Below, in pieces: positions 29,179 through 31,070 of a DNA stretch of 31,070 nt (position 1 is its first letter; the number at the start of each line of letters is the position of its first letter). The translations under genes and the position numbers were made by a program. The stretch spans positions 1 to 31,070 of IMG/VR virus record IMGVR_UViG_3300046001_008203; one strand, written 5' to 3'. The notes beneath the pieces are model-generated. The model ran no database searches, was not told the DNA's origin, and saw nothing but the letters and a program-made list of their open reading frames with translations. The stretch is from a virus.

Positions 29179-29412
29179 ATGGATGATAACCAATTACTAC
29201 ATTTAGTTGAAGAAGTGGATACCAAACTGGTACATTGGGGCACAGTCCATAAATTAGCCCCTTTATCATTATCTGGTGTCCTACTTGGTAGGATTCTATT
29301 GATGGTGCAAAACACAGGCTGTGAAGATGATTTCTGGAGATTGGTTGACAGTATCCAAAATGATCCGAGTTGTAGGTTTGCGTCAAAGATAGATGATAAA
29401 CTGATACACTAG
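29179..29412 (+). CDS. Small hypothetical protein (77 aa)
   Basis: Begins 1 base after the lipoprotein stop. The 77 residues are helical and soluble (LLHLVEEVDTKLVHWGTVHK, then SGVLLGRILLMVQ). Last gene of the unit; a hairpin follows its stop. No family recognised. Confidence 0.65.
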   Translation: MDDNQLLHLVEEVDTKLVHWGTVHKLAPLSLSGVLLGRILLMVQNTGCEDDFWRLVDSIQNDPSCRFASKIDDKLIH

Positions 29413-29415
29413 AGG

Positions 29416-29446
29416 CCATGGGAATTGCACCTACGCAATCCTATGG
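29416..29446 (+). terminator. Strong hairpin, possible terminator
   Basis: CCATGGGAATTGC (29416-29428) pairs with GCAATCCTATGG (29435-29446), 12 pairs with one bulge, around the 6-base loop ACCTAC. It lies 3 bases after a stop codon. The downstream sequence is only moderately T-rich, so termination may be partial. It stands separately from palindrome 13 just downstream. Confidence 0.55.
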
Positions 29447-29456
29447 TGTCTTATTG

Positions 29457-29517
29457 TGTTGTTTTTATACAACATTTTACATATATAACTTGACACCACC
29501 CTTGGTTGTGTTATAAT
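29457..29517 (+). promoter_or_regulatory. Palindrome-linked promoter 13
   Basis: Exact palindrome TGTTGT-TTTTAT-ACAACA at 29457-29474, 15-bp gap, TTGACA at 29490-29495, 16-bp spacer, TATAAT at 29512-29517 followed by GGT. Drives the metallophosphoesterase gene. Confidence 0.88.
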
Positions 29518-29541
29518 GGTTGTATTAAAGGAGAATTTTGT

Positions 29542-30432
29542 ATGAGAATCGCATTAGCATCCGACTTGCATTTAGAATTCGGAGATATTAACTTAAAGAA
29601 TGATGGCAACGCTGATGTTTTAATCCTCAGCGGTGATATCTGCACGGCTAAAGTATTCCGTTCAGGTCAGAAAAAGGCCAAACAGGATTTAGTTTTAGAT
29701 TTCTTTAAGCGTATAGCATTTCAATTTCCACAGATTGTATATGTAATGGGTAACCATGAGCATTATGATTATGATATTGCTTGGACTCATGATACATTGA
29801 AGGCTCAGTTGGCATTTCCTAATTTACATATTCTTGAAAAAGAATCAGTTACCCTTAATGATGTTACCTTTGTTGGTGCCACATTATGGACTGATATGAA
29901 TAAAGGTGATGAGGTCACAATATGGCAAGTTGCTCAGATGATGAATGACTTTCGGCTGATTAAGAATAGTAATGTTATGTTGAAGCATAAAAATAACATT
30001 TACAAAATTGAAGATGGTAAATTGATTAGAGGTGAAGATGGCCAGTTGGTTATTGAAAGAGTTGACCATTATGAGAAACCATCACTATGGTCACCTGAGC
30101 AATCATATAGCGTGCATAAAGAGACTTTAGCATACTTTAATGATACATTAAAAGATACAAGCAAGACTTATGTGGTAGTTGGTCATCATGCACCAAGTCC
30201 ATTGAGTATTGCTGAGAAATATAAAGGTGATACGGTAATGAACGGAGCTTTTCAATCTGATTTGTCTAGTTTTATTATGGACAGGACACAGATTAAATTG
30301 TGGACTCATGGCCATATGCACAATGTATCAGATTATATGATTGGTGAGACCAGAGTGGTTTGTAATCCTAGAGGTTACATTGGTTATGAAAGCTTTGCTA
30401 ACCAGTTTCAATTAAAATACTTGGAGATATAA
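29542..30432 (+). CDS. Calcineurin-like metallophosphoesterase (296 aa)
   Basis: Two-metal phosphoesterase. All five family motifs are visible: D8/H10 (SDLHLEF), D32 (GDIC), N71/H72 (GNHEHYD), H215/H216 (GHHAPSP) and H256/H258 (THGHMH). Possible substrates include nucleic acids, cyclic nucleotides or phosphoproteins; the sequence does not decide. The start at 29542 follows AAAGGAGAATTTTGT and the promoter; an earlier in-frame ATG at 29506 lies within the promoter spacer. It overlaps the next gene by 1 base. Confidence 0.9.
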   Translation: MRIALASDLHLEFGDINLKNDGNADVLILSGDICTAKVFRSGQKKAKQDLVLDFFKRIAFQFPQIVYVMGNHEHYDYDIAWTHDTLKAQLAFPNLHILEKESVTLNDVTFVGATLWTDMNKGDEVTIWQVAQMMNDFRLIKNSNVMLKHKNNIYKIEDGKLIRGEDGQLVIERVDHYEKPSLWSPEQSYSVHKETLAYFNDTLKDTSKTYVVVGHHAPSPLSIAEKYKGDTVMNGAFQSDLSSFIMDRTQIKLWTHGHMHNVSDYMIGETRVVCNPRGYIGYESFANQFQLKYLEI

Positions 30433-30638
30433 TGGTATCATTAACACTTAGTAGAAAGCAATTAGAGCAGCTGAATAAAATAGTAGAACACTTCAATGAG
30501 GTAGAACATTTCACTATTGAAAATCCTGCTACAAGTGCAATTGGTTCCACTATGCAAGTTAGATTTGATTTGATTGAAACACAAAATATCACCTTAGTTG
30601 ATACTGTAGTTGATATAACCGATATAAGGACATGGTAA
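30432..30638 (+). CDS. Small hypothetical protein (68 aa)
   Basis: TAATG overlap with the phosphoesterase gene, GGAGATATA before the start. The 68 residues have a helical N-terminal part (SRKQLEQLNKIVEHFNEVEH) and a beta-rich C-terminal part. No family recognised. Confidence 0.65.
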   Translation: MVSLTLSRKQLEQLNKIVEHFNEVEHFTIENPATSAIGSTMQVRFDLIETQNITLVDTVVDITDIRTW

Positions 30639-30799
30639 TGGAAATGCCATTTGATTTTGATTTAAGTAAGGTTACCAGATTGGTTGTAATAGACTATGAT
30701 GGTAACTCTTATGAAAAGTGGAATATTGTAATTGATAAAGTCAGTTTACAAGATGATGAACGAACATTGAAAATATTTATAGGAGTTAAAGATGAGTGA
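30638..30799 (+). CDS. Small hypothetical protein (53 aa)
   Basis: TAATG overlap upstream. The 53 residues look like a small beta domain (KVTRLVVIDYDGNSYEKWNI), acidic overall. Its end contains AGGAG, the ribosome binding site of the next gene, and the two overlap by 8 bases. Function unknown. Confidence 0.6.
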   Translation: MEMPFDFDLSKVTRLVVIDYDGNSYEKWNIVIDKVSLQDDERTLKIFIGVKDE

Positions 30800-31070
30800 T
30801 TATACACCAGACCGTTGGATATTGATTAGAGTTGAGAATAAAGAAGGTGAAGTATTGTATAAAGTATTTGGTAATTGGTATGGTGGATATCTTGGCTCTG
30901 ATGAGTGGCGTATCAGTTCAGGTGTTACCAAAGTGATTGAACATGATAAACACTATGAGGTGCATAACCATTCTGGTAGCGTATACACTTGTTATAAGAA
31001 TTCTAAAGGCATGAGTGCGTATGGTGCTGGTGTGTTACAGAATTGGCAGAAGCAATTGGACGACAGAGAT
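30792..31070 (+). CDS. Hypothetical protein, 3' end cut by window edge
   Basis: ATG 30792 follows AGGAGTTAAAG. The visible 93 residues stay open to the window end. The sequence is aromatic and beta-rich (RWILIRVENKEGEVLYKVFG, WYGGYLGSDEWRISSG, VYTCYKNSKGMSAYG), typical of small phage domains of unknown role. No family recognised. Confidence 0.65.
   Translation, partial: MSDYTPDRWILIRVENKEGEVLYKVFGNWYGGYLGSDEWRISSGVTKVIEHDKHYEVHNHSGSVYTCYKNSKGMSAYGAGVLQNWQKQLDDRD

Noticed and set aside
10080-29474. Reading the TGTTGT-N6-ACAACA palindromes as rho-independent terminators
   Set aside because: The stems are only 6-8 bp and AT-rich, the T residues are in the loop rather than after the stem, and positions are fixed relative to the next promoter rather than to the stop codon.

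Overview
The window reads as part of a T4-like (tailed, myovirus-type) bacteriophage genome that infects a Gram-negative, probably aquatic, proteobacterium. Support comes from a T4 gp61-type primase, a T4 rnh-type 5' nuclease, phage NrdA/NrdB and ThyX, a CobS/CobT-like pair, a GroES-like co-chaperonin, a GH19 endolysin with a holin, a TATAAATA late-type promoter, dense ATGA-type gene overlaps and AT-rich DNA. Almost everything is on the + strand; one small gene at 15884-16042 is on the - strand. I saw no tRNA, CRISPR array, insertion sequence or integrase. The host is inferred only from general character.

Layout. 1-2076: end of a late-type block with the lysis cassette (GH19 endolysin, holin, secreted 58-aa protein, coiled-coil/membrane protein). 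2102-9890: replication and nucleotide metabolism (primase, ThyX, NrdA, IscU, ErpA, NrdB, zinc-ribbon protein, GIY-YIG nuclease, RNase H, DUF6433-like protein, degenerate cytidylyltransferase). The Fe-S assembly genes iscU and erpA sit between nrdA and nrdB. 9901-14971: small genes, an AAA+ CobS-like ATPase, a CobT-like HExxH/VWA protein and a MazG-like enzyme. 14971-17939: epimerase, GroES-like protein, small membrane proteins and an HNH nuclease. 17940-31070: early-type accessory region of many small genes, including Gp88-like, Api92-like, AAA+, SWIM-finger, ParB-like, lipoprotein and metallophosphoesterase genes.

The most striking signal is regulatory. From 10 kb to 29.5 kb there are thirteen host sigma70-like promoters (TTGACA-type -35, 16-17 bp spacer, usually TATAATGGT). 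Each is preceded by the palindrome TGTTGT-N6-ACAACA (nine exact, four with one mismatch). The gap from palindrome to -35 is 6 bp (four sites), 15-16 bp (seven), 26 bp (one) or 45 bp (one), mostly steps of one helical turn. The palindromes lack a following T tract, can lie inside the end of a gene, and occur in inverted orientation, so a DNA-bound regulator explains them better than termination. I found no such palindrome away from a promoter.

Other notable points are a GC-rich, well-paired leader RNA candidate at 20601-20760, a multi-hairpin non-coding stretch at 21840-22060, a - strand gene with its own late-type promoter, and a pair of genes of about 20% GC at 18161-18712. How the parts fit together: the early region probably takes over the host through many small proteins under the palindrome-linked promoters, the middle block makes and copies DNA, and the lysis cassette at the left belongs to the late programme.
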